This document shows, one piece after another, positions 8,918 to 17,094 of a DNA stretch of 64,000 bases. A model generated the notes under the pieces. It did not search any database, was not told the DNA's origin, and worked only from the letters and a program-made list of their open reading frames with translations. This stretch comes from Vreelandella zhanjiangensis DSM 21076. Lineage in GTDB: Bacteria; Pseudomonadota; Gammaproteobacteria; Pseudomonadales; Halomonadaceae. Made by a program: the position numbers and the translations under genes. Position 1 is the stretch's first letter; each line of letters opens with the position of its first letter. Location of the stretch: positions 204,530 through 268,529 of the forward strand of contig NZ_KB898652.1 of assembly GCF_000377665.1 (NCBI RefSeq). Reading direction: 5' to 3'.

Positions 8918-9743
8918 GACTGCTTGGACCTTTCTCAAGCGTCTGCCACTCTTGGCCAAGCACGTTTAAAGCAGGCCACAGTTCCCGCTTGGCCTGTGGA
9001 CTTTGGATCAACCCGGCAAGCGACGGCCCCTGCCATATCGGCAGTGCCAGCGTTTGGCTGTGCATCTGCTGAACGTTAAGCACCTGTAAGATCTCGTCGG
9101 CCGGTGGCGTCTCATGCTCGCCCCACCACAGCACACGCTCAAGCTTCCAGCCCTTCCGGCTTGCGCTACCCGCGATAAACGCTGAAAGCCCCTCGCGGGC
9201 TTCTTCAAGTGGCTCTGCGACTTCAAAAACGTTGGCCATGGGCGGCCATTCAAACAGCATGATGCTAGGCAGTTCGCCCTGCTGAATGCTGGCAGCCTGC
9301 AAGATATTGCTTAGCAGCTGCTGCTCTTTAGGCGTGATATTGCCGGGGTGCAAACTCAGCCAGCGCTGGCCAATACACATGCAGGAAAGCGCAAAGCGCA
9401 GGGGCTTGGCAGAGGCTGCGGGTGTCGGCTTGGGCGCAGGCGATACTGCTTCTTTAACGGGCGGCTCAGCGACCGGCGGGGCCTGCCCAAGCAGGGCCCG
9501 CACTGACAAAGGCGAAGCCTCAGGCGATGGTGTGCTTACCTCAGCCGGTTTGGCTTCTTTGCGCGGCGGCGGTGCATCATCAAGCACCGCTTGCAGGCGA
9601 TCACGCGGAGGTGTTTTTTCTGGTGGCGTATCGTCCCACTCGCAGGCTTCGGTCGGCAGCGCATTCGGCAGCTGATAGCGCGACGCCCAGGCGGTAATGC
9701 CCATGGCGTCGAGGTAGTAACGGCGGACAACTTCTGGTGTCAC
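8910..9743 (-). CDS. Putative DNA polymerase III psi subunit (HolD-like), long form
   Basis: The 277-residue protein is not a clear match to any family by eye. Two segments resemble HolD. The N-terminal YYLDAMGITAWASRYQLP (residues about 9-26) recalls the clamp-loader chi-binding start of psi (LQLGITQW type). The C-terminal part (a Rossmann-like core, then LIQSPQAKRELWPALN) recalls the end of HolD. Between them lies a P/A/E-rich linker (residues about 38-110) that makes it twice the length of E. coli psi (137). It starts at a GTG overlapping the bolA stop and ends overlapping rimI. The enteric holD-rimI order supports a psi role. I regard this as a plausible inference only. Confidence 0.55.
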   Translation of the reverse strand: MTPEVVRRYYLDAMGITAWASRYQLPNALPTEACEWDDTPPEKTPPRDRLQAVLDDAPPPRKEAKPAEVSTPSPEASPLSVRALLGQAPPVAEPPVKEAVSPAPKPTPAASAKPLRFALSCMCIGQRWLSLHPGNITPKEQQLLSNILQAASIQQGELPSIMLFEWPPMANVFEVAEPLEEAREGLSAFIAGSASRKGWKLERVLWWGEHETPPADEILQVLNVQQMHSQTLALPIWQGPSLAGLIQSPQAKRELWPALNVLGQEWQTLEKGPSSRD

Positions 9744-10048
9744 TGGCCGCCGCCACGACAGTTGGGTGAATCAGGACGCTCACCGCCCCGCGCCTGCCAT
9801 TCAAGCGGCGTATATAGGTGTAGCGCCAGCGCGTGGACCGGTCCGGACAGTTCGTCGGCCAGCAGCGCGTAGATTTTCTGGTGGCGCTTCACCGGCATTA
9901 AGCCGTCGAAAATATCGCTTACCAGCGTCACCTTAAAATGGGTTTCGGAGTTGGCGGGCACGTTATGCATGTGGCTTTCGTTTTCCACACGCACTGCTTC
10001 AGGCGCTAACGCCGCTAACTTCTGCTCGATCTGTGCTTGCACCGTCAT
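9740..10048 (-). CDS. bolA: BolA family protein
   Basis: BolA proteins pair with monothiol glutaredoxins to handle [2Fe-2S] clusters and affect cell shape and stress responses. The 102-residue protein has the class II KH-like fold signature: ENESHMHNVPANSETHFKVTLVSDIFDGLMPVKRHQKIYALLADEL is contiguous at residues 22-67, with the conserved RHQ-YALL helix and the invariant His in it. It starts at ATG with an AGGAG site. The tail after residue 85 (QARGGERPDSPNCRGGGQ) is typical of BolA proper rather than IbaG. It heads the bolA-(HolD-like)-rimI chain by a 4-bp overlap. Confidence 0.92.
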   Translation of the reverse strand: MTVQAQIEQKLAALAPEAVRVENESHMHNVPANSETHFKVTLVSDIFDGLMPVKRHQKIYALLADELSGPVHALALHLYTPLEWQARGGERPDSPNCRGGGQ

Positions 10049-10088
10049 GCATGCTCTCCTCGGTATTCAACATTTTTATTGTACGCGC

Positions 10089-11492
10089 TTACTGGCTGCC
10101 AGACGACGTCCGCCGCTCAACAAGTGCACGCCGGGCGACAGAAATTCTTGAAAGGCTTGCCAGCAGCGCCAGAAACGACGTAGCGGCTCCCAGCCACAGG
10201 GTTACTTGAACGGCCAAGCCAAGCGCCAGAGCGGCGCCCACCATGGCGACTCCCAGCGACTGACCCACCGTGCGGATAGTACTCATGACGCCCGATACGT
10301 TAGCGCTACGCTCAGGGGGCAGACTGCCCATCATTTCGCGATTATTGGGCGGCTGAAACAGGCCAAAACCGATTCCGCACAGCGCTGTGCGCCAAAGGCT
10401 TTCCGCCACGCCCATGGTTTCATCCACCAGCGCCAGCGCGATTAATCCAGCAATCAACAGTCCAAGCCCGGCGCTTGAAAGCACGCTTGGGTTAATGCGA
10501 TCGGCAAGCCGGCCCGCCAGTGGGCCCACCACCATAATGGCGAGGGGCCATGGGGTAAACAGCCAGGCGGTTTCCAGCGGCGTAAAGCCCATTTGCTCCT
10601 GATAGAAAAACGATAGCGCTACAAACGTCAGCCCCTGACCAATAAACGCAAGCCCTGACGCGGATACTGCAAGGGTGAAGCGCTTTTCAGCAAACACGCT
10701 AAGCGGCAGCAGCGGATATGGCGCGCGGCGCTGACGGGCAATAAAACCTGCAAAGCTTGCTACCGCCAACAGCGCCCAGGCACCCACTTGCCAGAAAGGC
10801 GCCGCGTGCCCCACGGCATCCATGGCCAAAAAGAAGCTTGCCAGCATCAGCATGGAAAGCAGCGCACCCAAAAAATCGAAGCCGCCCTGGCGAGGCTTGT
10901 CCTTTGGCAGGGCCCGGTTCGCCAACCATAGCGAACATAACCCCAAGGGTAGATTGAGCGCAAACAGCCACGGCCAATCGGCAAACGATAGAATTACCCC
11001 GCTGAGCGTAGGCCCTGCGGCATAGCCACCCGCCACGACCAGCGCGCTTAACCCCAAGGCGCTGCCCAGCAGACGCGAGGGAAAGATAGCCCGATAAAGC
11101 GCAGGGCCAATCGAGAGCGTGGCGGCAGCGCCCAGGCCCTGCAAAGCGCGAAACACCAGCAGCGCTTCCAGATTGCGGGAAAGCGCGGCACCCAGCGCGC
11201 CCAGCATGAAGGTGGTCAATCCAAATAGGTAAATATGTCTGCGGGTGACCAGTTCACTGATCCCGGCAAATACCAGCAAAAACGCCGCGCACACCACCTG
11301 AAACATATTGGTGATCCATACCGCACGCGACGCCGATGCGTTTAGATCCGCGGCAATAGTAGGCAGAGCAAGGTTGATCATGGTGGTATCCACCACCGCC
11401 ATCAGCGTACCGGTAATCAATGCCAGCACCGCTAACGCACGTTCAGGCCCGGGCAGGCCGTCGTCTCCAGGACGGGTTTCAAACAGTCGCAT
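10089..11492 (-). CDS. MFS transporter, DHA2 (14-helix) drug exporter family
   Basis: This 467-residue protein is a drug:H+ antiporter-like exporter with about 14 predicted membrane helices. It has the DHA2 motif C-like region GPALYRAIFPSRLLGSALG, and the helix-1/2 segment LITGTLMAVVDTTMINLALPTIA is typical of the EmrB/QacA group (the acidic D in helix 1 is present). C-terminal helices follow GPLAGRLADRINP. It stands alone: no membrane-fusion partner of EmrA type is adjacent, so it may work as a single-component exporter. A 34-bp perfect palindrome lies 32 bp upstream of its start. The substrate cannot be inferred. Confidence 0.85.
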   Translation of the reverse strand: MRLFETRPGDDGLPGPERALAVLALITGTLMAVVDTTMINLALPTIAADLNASASRAVWITNMFQVVCAAFLLVFAGISELVTRRHIYLFGLTTFMLGALGAALSRNLEALLVFRALQGLGAAATLSIGPALYRAIFPSRLLGSALGLSALVVAGGYAAGPTLSGVILSFADWPWLFALNLPLGLCSLWLANRALPKDKPRQGGFDFLGALLSMLMLASFFLAMDAVGHAAPFWQVGAWALLAVASFAGFIARQRRAPYPLLPLSVFAEKRFTLAVSASGLAFIGQGLTFVALSFFYQEQMGFTPLETAWLFTPWPLAIMVVGPLAGRLADRINPSVLSSAGLGLLIAGLIALALVDETMGVAESLWRTALCGIGFGLFQPPNNREMMGSLPPERSANVSGVMSTIRTVGQSLGVAMVGAALALGLAVQVTLWLGAATSFLALLASLSRISVARRALVERRTSSGSQ

Positions 11493-11523
11493 GGGTGGGA
11501 TGTTCCTAAAACGAAACGACTAA

Positions 11524-11557
11524 CACGTTAAAACCGGCCTAAGCCGGTTTTAACGTG
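11524..11557. terminator. Perfect 15-bp inverted repeat (terminator-like)
   Basis: The arms CACGTTAAAACCGGC and GCCGGTTTTAACGTG flank the loop CTAA. The A-run/stem/T-run order suits a terminator for the lysS-side transcript. It also sits in the promoter region of the MFS gene and could serve there as an operator. Confidence 0.65.
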
Positions 11558-11607
11558 CATGAACGCAGCCGCCTGAAAGCGGTTACGACATTAGCTAACG
11601 CCGTGCG

Positions 11608-11994
11608 TTAATCCTGGTCGTTGTCGAGCAGCAACGCATCATCAACATCAGAAATTTCAAGCGCTGTCTCATCATCCAGGTCGATGGCGAGGTAGCTGTG
11701 CTCAATGCGCAGAAATTCCTGAAATAGCGCCCAGTTGAGCGTTTCCGGCCACTGACGTTCGTCCTCTTCCCAAGCACGCAGCTCGGTCTCGAGAATTTCG
11801 GCAAAGCGGTCGCGTACAAAGGTTTCAAGCGCTTCCGGGGTATCCATCTCAGGGATAAGATAAACGGTACTTTCACGTTCGACGTCGTCCAGTGTCAGGT
11901 CGTCGTCTCCCATGGTGGGTTCCAGCGCATTGATCCAGTCCACAAAGGGCTGGGTCGGCCTGACGCTCAGAGCGGAGCGGTTAAGCAGTTTCAT
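11608..11994 (-). CDS. Conserved acidic protein of unknown function
   Basis: This 128-residue, strongly acidic, cytoplasmic protein has no signal peptide, membrane segment or catalytic motif that I recognise. The start ATG at 11994 has a GAGGAG site; an upstream in-frame extension to 12054 lacks one. Notable segments are TVYLIPEMDTPEALETFVRDRF and an aromatic helix WALFQEFLRIEHSYLAIDL. It follows lysS by 63 bp on the same strand, and I recall similar small proteins near lysS or in other gammaproteobacteria without a known role. It ends before the 11524-11557 palindrome. Confidence 0.72.
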   Translation of the reverse strand: MKLLNRSALSVRPTQPFVDWINALEPTMGDDDLTLDDVERESTVYLIPEMDTPEALETFVRDRFAEILETELRAWEEDERQWPETLNWALFQEFLRIEHSYLAIDLDDETALEISDVDDALLLDNDQD

Positions 11995-12057
11995 GGGATT
12001 CTCCTCGCCGTCGAAACGTTGACCATTATGGGCGCTAAAACGCGCCCTTACCAACTT

Positions 12058-13569
12058 TTAGTCTACTTCGGGGCGCATCGCCGGGAACAGCAGCACATCA
12101 CGAATGGAGGGACTGTCGGTAAACAGCATCACCAAACGGTCAATACCAATACCTTCACCGGCGGTGGGCGGCATGCCATATTCCAGGGCACGTACGTAGT
12201 CAGCATCGTAGTACATCGCCTCCAGGTCGCCCGCCTCTTTCTCGGCAGCCTGCTCACGGAAGCGCTCGGCCTGGTCCTCGGCGTCATTCAGCTCCGAGAA
12301 ACCGTTGGCAATTTCACGCCCGCCGACAAAGAACTCGAAGCGGTCGGTGACAAACGGGTTGGCATCGTTGCGCCGCGCCAATGGGCTGACTTCGGCCGGG
12401 TATTCGGTAATGAAGGTCGGCTGGTCGAGCTTGTGCTCGGCCACTTCTTCAAAAATTTCCGTTTGGACTTTACCCAGGCCCCAGCTGTCCTTGACCTTGA
12501 TGCCCAGTTTCTGGGCCGTTGCGCGCGCCGCCTCCAGGCTATCCAGATCTGCATCGGTAATCCCGTCGCCGTGATCCAGAATCGACTGCTTGAGCGTCAA
12601 ACGCTTGAACGGCTGGCCAAAGTCGTAGCTTGCGCCCTGGTATTCAAGCGTTGTGGTGCCCAGCACTTCTTCGGCCGCGGTACGCAGCATCGCCTCGGTC
12701 ATGTCCATCAGGTCGTTGTAGTCGGCATACGCCCAGTAGAATTCGACCATGGTGAATTCAGGGTTATGCCGCGTGGAAAGACCTTCGTTACGGAAGTTGC
12801 GGTTGATTTCAAACACCTTCTCGAAACCACCCACCACCAGGCGCTTGAGGTAAAGCTCGGGCGCGATGCGCAGGTACATGTCCATGCCCAGCGCGTTGTG
12901 GTGGGTAACAAACGGGCGCGCCGTGGCACCACCAGGAATCGCCTGGAGCATGGGCGTTTCCACTTCCATAAAGCCACGCGTTTCAAAGAAACGGCGCATG
13001 GAGCTGATCACCGCCGCCCGCGTCTCAAACGCCTTGCGCGACTGCGGGTTCATGATCAGGTCCACGTAACGCTGACGATAGCGCGCCTCTTGATCCGTCA
13101 GGCCGTGGAATTTATCCGGCAGCGGGCGCAGGCTCTTGGTCAGAAGCTGAGCCTCGACCATCATCACGTACAGATCGCCCTTGCCGGACTTATGCACCGG
13201 GCCGCGGGCCGCCACGATATCACCGATATCCCAGCCCTTGATGTCTTCAAGCACTTCAGCCGGCAGGCCTTTTTTATCCACGTAAAGCTGGATCTGCCCC
13301 GCCACGTCCTGAATAACAATAAACGGGCCGCGCTGGCGCATAACACGCCCCGCCACCGACGCCTGGTGGTCCAGCGTTTCCAGTTCGGCTTTGTCTTTAT
13401 CGCCCAACAGGTCTTGCAGCTCGACAGTCAGGCTGTCGCGGCGAAAGTCATTCGGGAAAGCGCTCCTCCCTTGCTCTGCGGCCAGCTCACGACGCGCGGT
13501 GAGCTTGGCGCGACGCTCGGCAATAAGATGATTTTCGTTTTCAGGAGAAGACGCGTCTTGGTTAGCCAT
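12058..13569 (-). CDS. lysS: Lysyl-tRNA synthetase (class II)
   Basis: LysRS charges tRNA-Lys. The 503-residue protein has an N-terminal OB-fold anticodon-binding domain (residues about 60-150, [17 protein letters not shown]) and a class II core with motif 1 ([21 protein letters not shown]), motif 2 ([26 protein letters not shown]) and motif 3 ([16 protein letters not shown]). It lies directly downstream of prfB with 35 bp between them, the order conserved across gammaproteobacteria. The antisense strand carries a 533-codon open frame, but that is a composition artefact of this gene. Confidence 0.98.
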   Translation of the reverse strand: MANQDASSPENENHLIAERRAKLTARRELAAEQGRSAFPNDFRRDSLTVELQDLLGDKDKAELETLDHQASVAGRVMRQRGPFIVIQDVAGQIQLYVDKKGLPAEVLEDIKGWDIGDIVAARGPVHKSGKGDLYVMMVEAQLLTKSLRPLPDKFHGLTDQEARYRQRYVDLIMNPQSRKAFETRAAVISSMRRFFETRGFMEVETPMLQAIPGGATARPFVTHHNALGMDMYLRIAPELYLKRLVVGGFEKVFEINRNFRNEGLSTRHNPEFTMVEFYWAYADYNDLMDMTEAMLRTAAEEVLGTTTLEYQGASYDFGQPFKRLTLKQSILDHGDGITDADLDSLEAARATAQKLGIKVKDSWGLGKVQTEIFEEVAEHKLDQPTFITEYPAEVSPLARRNDANPFVTDRFEFFVGGREIANGFSELNDAEDQAERFREQAAEKEAGDLEAMYYDADYVRALEYGMPPTAGEGIGIDRLVMLFTDSPSIRDVLLFPAMRPEVD

Positions 13570-13603
13570 GGGGCACCCTATTCATGTTCGAACGCTAAAA
13601 AGA

Positions 13604-14702
13604 TTACAAACCTTGCTTGAGGCTGGCGACGATAAACTGATCTAAATCACCGTCGAGGACCTTGTCGCAGTTGCTGGACTGTACGCCGGTGCGCAAATCC
13701 TTGATGCGCTGGTCATCAAGCACGTAAGAGCGAATCTGGCTGCCCCAGCCGATATCGGCTTTGGAGTCTTCTGCCTCCTGCTTTGCGGCATTACGCTTTT
13801 GCATTTCATGCTCCCAGAGCTTCGCCTTTAACTGTTTCATGGCAAAGTCACGGTTAGCATGCTGGCTGCGCTGGTTCTGACACGCCACCACAATACCGGT
13901 AGGCTCGTGGGTGATCCGCACCGCCGAATCGGTGGTATTAACGTGCTGGCCGCCCGCGCCGCTTGAGCGGTAGGTATCAACGCGCAGGTCCGAAGGATTG
14001 ATCTCAACCTCGAAGCTGTCGTCGACTTCCGGTGACAGGAAAACAGACGCAAACGACGTATGACGGCGGCCGCCTGAGTCGAACGGGCTTTTACGTACCA
14101 GCCGGTGAACCCCGGTTTCAGTGCGCAGCCAGCCAAAGGCGTGGTCACCCTGAACGTGAATAGAGGCCGACTTGATACCTGCTACTTCACCGGCGGAAAT
14201 TTCGGTTATTTCAGCCTTGAACCCGTGACTTTCTGCCCAGCGCAGATACATACGCAGCAAAATATTGGCCCAGTCCTGAGCTTCCGTACCGCCGGAACCC
14301 GACTGAATGTCCAGGTAGGCGTTGTTTTCATCCATCTCGCCGGAAAACATGCGCCGAAACTCAAGCTTTTCAAGCGCCGCCTGAAGGCCATCAAGCTCTT
14401 TGCGCACTTCTTCAACCGTACCTTCGTCGTCTTCCATTTCGGCGAGTTCTAAAAGGTCGCGGCTATCGCCAAGGCCCTGATCCAGTTCGTCGATAGTGGC
14501 AACGATCGCTTCGAGTGAAGAGCGCTCTTTACCCAGCTTTTGCGCATAGGCTGGGTCGTTCCAGACATTCGGGTCTTCAAGCTCGCGAGAGACTTCTTCT
14601 AGCCGATCTTTACGCTCGGCATAGTCAAAGATACCCCCTAAGAACGTCTGTCCGCTCAGACAGGTCCTTGATCTGGTTATGTATCGGGTTGGTTTCCAAC
14701 AT
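13604..14702 (-). CDS. prfB: Peptide chain release factor 2, programmed +1 frameshift
   Basis: RF2 ends translation at UGA and UAA. The gene starts at ATG 14702 and reads 25 codons ([10 protein letters not shown]...RGYL) to an in-frame UGA at 14627-14625. The slip site CTT TGA C is preceded by the internal Shine-Dalgarno AGGGGG. A +1 shift continues in the frame beginning [11 protein letters not shown] and ends at 13604, for 365 residues, exactly the E. coli length. The GGQ peptidyl-hydrolysis motif ([18 protein letters not shown]) and the SPF anticodon-like tripeptide (KSPFDSGG) are present. Low RF2 raises frameshifting, so the gene is autoregulated. It is followed by lysS. Confidence 0.97.
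14625..14642 (-). promoter_or_regulatory. prfB +1 frameshift signal
   Basis: Read on the minus strand, the site is AGGGGG-TAT-CTT-TGA-C: an internal Shine-Dalgarno three bases before the CTT slip codon and the UGA stop. It matches the classical RF2 autoregulatory frameshift element. Confidence 0.97.
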
Positions 14703-14867
14703 GGATCGCCCTGGCCTTGGTCAATATGACATGGTTCAAAAGAAAGACGCGCCGCGATGGCGTCTCGGCTGGATGATTCCAAGCCAGCACCACAGCGGCG
14801 AAATTCTGAGAGCGCATTGTAACGAAACCTAGCGCTTCTCGCATCCATCGCCATATACCGCCCATGA

Positions 14868-14893
14868 TTAAACCCGGCGTTCGCCGGGTTTAA
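14868..14893 (-). terminator. Hairpin terminator after fadL
   Basis: The inverted repeat TTAAACCCGGCG/CGCCGGGTTTAA has an A/T-rich base. It lies between the fadL stop and the prfB start and is oriented to end fadL transcription. Confidence 0.75.
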
Positions 14894-14940
14894 GGAGGTC
14901 ATCTTATTAACGCTTAAAGCGCAGGTTTAAAAACGATGTT

Positions 14941-16299
14941 TTAGAAACGATAGGTTAGCTGGGCACCAAAGCCGTGGGCTTCGTTTTTATAGTCCGCCGC
15001 GTAAGTGGCGCCGCCCACCGGCACGCCACCGGTTGCAGGGCTTGCCAGCAGGTCGCTACGCTCTTGCTCAAGCGAGGTACTACGCTCGGTCAGGTAGGAG
15101 TAGGCAAAATCTAGCGTCATATCAGGCGTTGGGCTCCAACCAGCACCCAGGGAGAATATCCGCCGGTCATCCGAGGGAATACGCACGCTGCGATCTTCGT
15201 CGTTGGTAGGTGTGTAATCCAGAGTGACCCCGGCCCGCAGTGCGAGCGTTGGCGTCAGCTGATACTCACCACCGGTCGCAAACGCCCAGGCATTGGAGTA
15301 GTTCTGAGGCTCTTGGGTAATCGTATCGCCTGCGCCGCCCTGTACCAGAATCTGGTCAAAGTGGCTCCAGCGCACCCAGGAGGCGCCAAACATCAACTTC
15401 AAGCGGTCGGTCATTTGCTGAGTCAGCGAGAAGTTGACCGTTTCAGGCGTGGTGAGATCAAGGCTCGCACTGTCATCAGCGCGCACCACATTACCTGCCG
15501 GGTCGCGGGCAACGAAGGTACCTTCCAGGGTGTAATCGACTTTCGAGCGGTAGGTTAAACCGAAGGTGGTCTCCGGCACGGGCTGGTAAATCACGCCCAG
15601 ATTGTAACCCCAGGCTTCGTCTTCGCCCTCTACACGTGAATCGATATCACCGGCGGCGTTGAATCCAGCACTGGAAGGCAGCTGACGGCGCAGCTCACCA
15701 TCCACCTTGTTATAGGTGACGCCAGCACCCACGGCCCACTGATCGTTTAGGCGGTAGGAGACGGTCGGCTGAGCAGACATGACCGTGACTTCGGTATAGT
15801 CGCCAAAATAGCGCCCCTGAAAGCTGTCTTCATATTCGGTTTTGGAGCCGAAAGGGGCGTATACACCAAACCCGAAAGCTAATCGGTCAGTCACCGGCTG
15901 AGCATAGAAGGCAAACGGCACCAGAGTGCCTGGCACCATATCGCCATCACTACTGCCGGGAATACCGCCAACAGGTATCTGCGTTCCCGTCGGCGCACCG
16001 CCAGTGGCTACGCCTGAATCCAGGGTGCGGCTCGCTTGGACATTATCAATATCGGTATTAACGTTTAGATAGGTGCCACCTACCGTTACCTGAGCACGAT
16101 CGAGAAACGACATACCCGCCGGGTTACCGTACACAATCGTTGCGTCGTTAACATTGGAGCTACGCCCGGCATGACCATAGCCCTGGCCACTAACGCTTTG
16201 CTCGTTAATCTGATAGCCGCCGGCGTTGGCTGTGCTGGCTGTAAAGACAGCGGCTGAAACCGCAGCTGCTAGCGTGAGCTTATTAAATTTATTATTCAT
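14941..16299 (-). CDS. fadL: FadL-family outer-membrane long-chain fatty acid transporter
   Basis: This 452-residue outer-membrane barrel lets hydrophobic compounds, classically long-chain fatty acids, cross the outer membrane. It has a signal peptide (residues 1-26, ending TANAGG), the FadL N-terminal hatch start GYQINEQSVSGQGYGHAG, the diagnostic NPAGMSFLDRAQVTVGG, many alternating beta strands, and a terminal phenylalanine (LTYRF) typical of outer-membrane barrels. The start ATG has an AAGAGG site. The upstream region holds a hairpin in the leader and PsrA-like elements, consistent with fatty-acid control. Substrate could also be an aromatic hydrocarbon, since FadL relatives vary. Confidence 0.9.
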   Translation of the reverse strand: MNNKFNKLTLAAAVSAAVFTASTANAGGYQINEQSVSGQGYGHAGRSSNVNDATIVYGNPAGMSFLDRAQVTVGGTYLNVNTDIDNVQASRTLDSGVATGGAPTGTQIPVGGIPGSSDGDMVPGTLVPFAFYAQPVTDRLAFGFGVYAPFGSKTEYEDSFQGRYFGDYTEVTVMSAQPTVSYRLNDQWAVGAGVTYNKVDGELRRQLPSSAGFNAAGDIDSRVEGEDEAWGYNLGVIYQPVPETTFGLTYRSKVDYTLEGTFVARDPAGNVVRADDSASLDLTTPETVNFSLTQQMTDRLKLMFGASWVRWSHFDQILVQGGAGDTITQEPQNYSNAWAFATGGEYQLTPTLALRAGVTLDYTPTNDEDRSVRIPSDDRRIFSLGAGWSPTPDMTLDFAYSYLTERSTSLEQERSDLLASPATGGVPVGGATYAADYKNEAHGFGAQLTYRF

Positions 16300-16665
16300 G
16301 GTTAGCCTCTTGTCCCAATGATCCTGCGGATGGATGCATCCGCCTGCGCTTATTTATCTACTTATTTTTTGGTGACTGGTTTTTTTGTAGCTAGGTTTTG
16401 TAGCTAGCATTTTTATACCTCGGTCTTGCCTCTCAGTTTTGGCCTAAAGTGACCTTGGGTTCAAGGGGCAAACGAGCGTTTTATTTTGTTTTCTGCTTAT
16501 ACATTAGTCGCACGAGCGTTTTAAATCGTTGTTTTAGTCGTTTTAAGTCTTTTTAAGTAATTACTTCAGCACCTCCGCTTGACCTATGTGTAACCCACAG
16601 GTTTTACACTTATGCTATTCCAAGCGTTTAACCGGGCACGCAATCAATGCCAAGAGGAGTGCGCC
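16300..16665. promoter_or_regulatory. Divergent control region, fadL / merR-copA
   Basis: This 366-bp region separates divergent genes. On the fadL side there is a leader hairpin (GCGGATG/CATCCGC, near 16323-16343), a 12-bp direct repeat TTTTGTAGCTAG (near 16380-16405), and a PsrA-like CAAACGAGCGTTTT at 16469-16482. Part of that element (ACGAGCGTTTTA) is repeated 40 bp away at 16512. On the merR side there is a MerR-type promoter with an operator dyad (16579-16610). No coding potential was seen. Confidence 0.6.
16579..16610 (+). promoter_or_regulatory. MerR-type promoter and operator for merR-copA
   Basis: A -35 TTGACC (16579-16584) and a -10 TACACT (16605-16610) are separated by 20 bp, the overlong spacer typical of MerR-activated promoters. 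The spacer holds a 21-bp dyad at 16582-16602 with outer arms ACCT and AGGT and inner GTGT-A-ACCC. It lies directly upstream of the regulator gene, implying autoregulation of the merR-copA unit. Confidence 0.75.
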
Positions 16666-17094
16666 ATGAAAGTCAGCGAGCTTGCCAAACACGGCGGTGT
16701 TACCGCAGAGACAGTGCGTCATTACACCCGCGAAGGTTTACTTTCCCCAAAGCGCCATCCAGAAAACGGCTATCAGCTCTTTTCAAGCACTGACCTTGAG
16801 CGACTGCACTTTATTCAGCGGGCACGCAAGCTGGGATTTAGCGTAGCGGAGATACGCGACATTCTCCTGCATGCCGACCACGGCGACTCGCCTTGCCCGC
16901 TGGTGCGCGATCTGCTTGCCAGCCGCCTGCCGCAGATCCGCGCGCGCATTGCTGAGCTTGAAGCGCTGGCCCAGCGCATGGAGCAGGCGCTGGAGAGCTG
17001 GCAGCACATGCCGGACGGCACGCCGGATGGGCATAGTCTGTGCCGCCTTATTGAAAGCTTCCCCGACGAGCCATCCACCCAGGAGGCGTTATGA
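16666..17094 (+). CDS. MerR-family metal-responsive regulator (CueR/ZntR-like)
   Basis: This 142-residue activator probably senses a metal ion and untwists the overlong promoter upstream of its own operon. It has the MerR winged helix (residues 1-70: [24 protein letters not shown], then [21 protein letters not shown]), a dimer coiled coil (residues about 80-118) and two cysteines, C77 (SPCPLV) and C126 (HSLCRL). CueR uses two C-terminal cysteines about 8 apart, which are not seen here. The C77 plus C-terminal C126 layout is closer to ZntR/PbrR-type sensors, so the metal is uncertain. The ATG at 16666 has an AGAGGAG site. It overlaps copA by 4 bp, which argues for copper in practice. Confidence 0.85.
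   Translation: MKVSELAKHGGVTAETVRHYTREGLLSPKRHPENGYQLFSSTDLERLHFIQRARKLGFSVAEIRDILLHADHGDSPCPLVRDLLASRLPQIRARIAELEALAQRMEQALESWQHMPDGTPDGHSLCRLIESFPDEPSTQEAL

Noticed and set aside
12019..13620. Long plus-strand open frame antisense to lysS (533 codons)
   Set aside because: It is the complement of a GC-rich, strongly conserved gene, lacks any recognisable domain and has no ribosome-binding site; a composition artefact.
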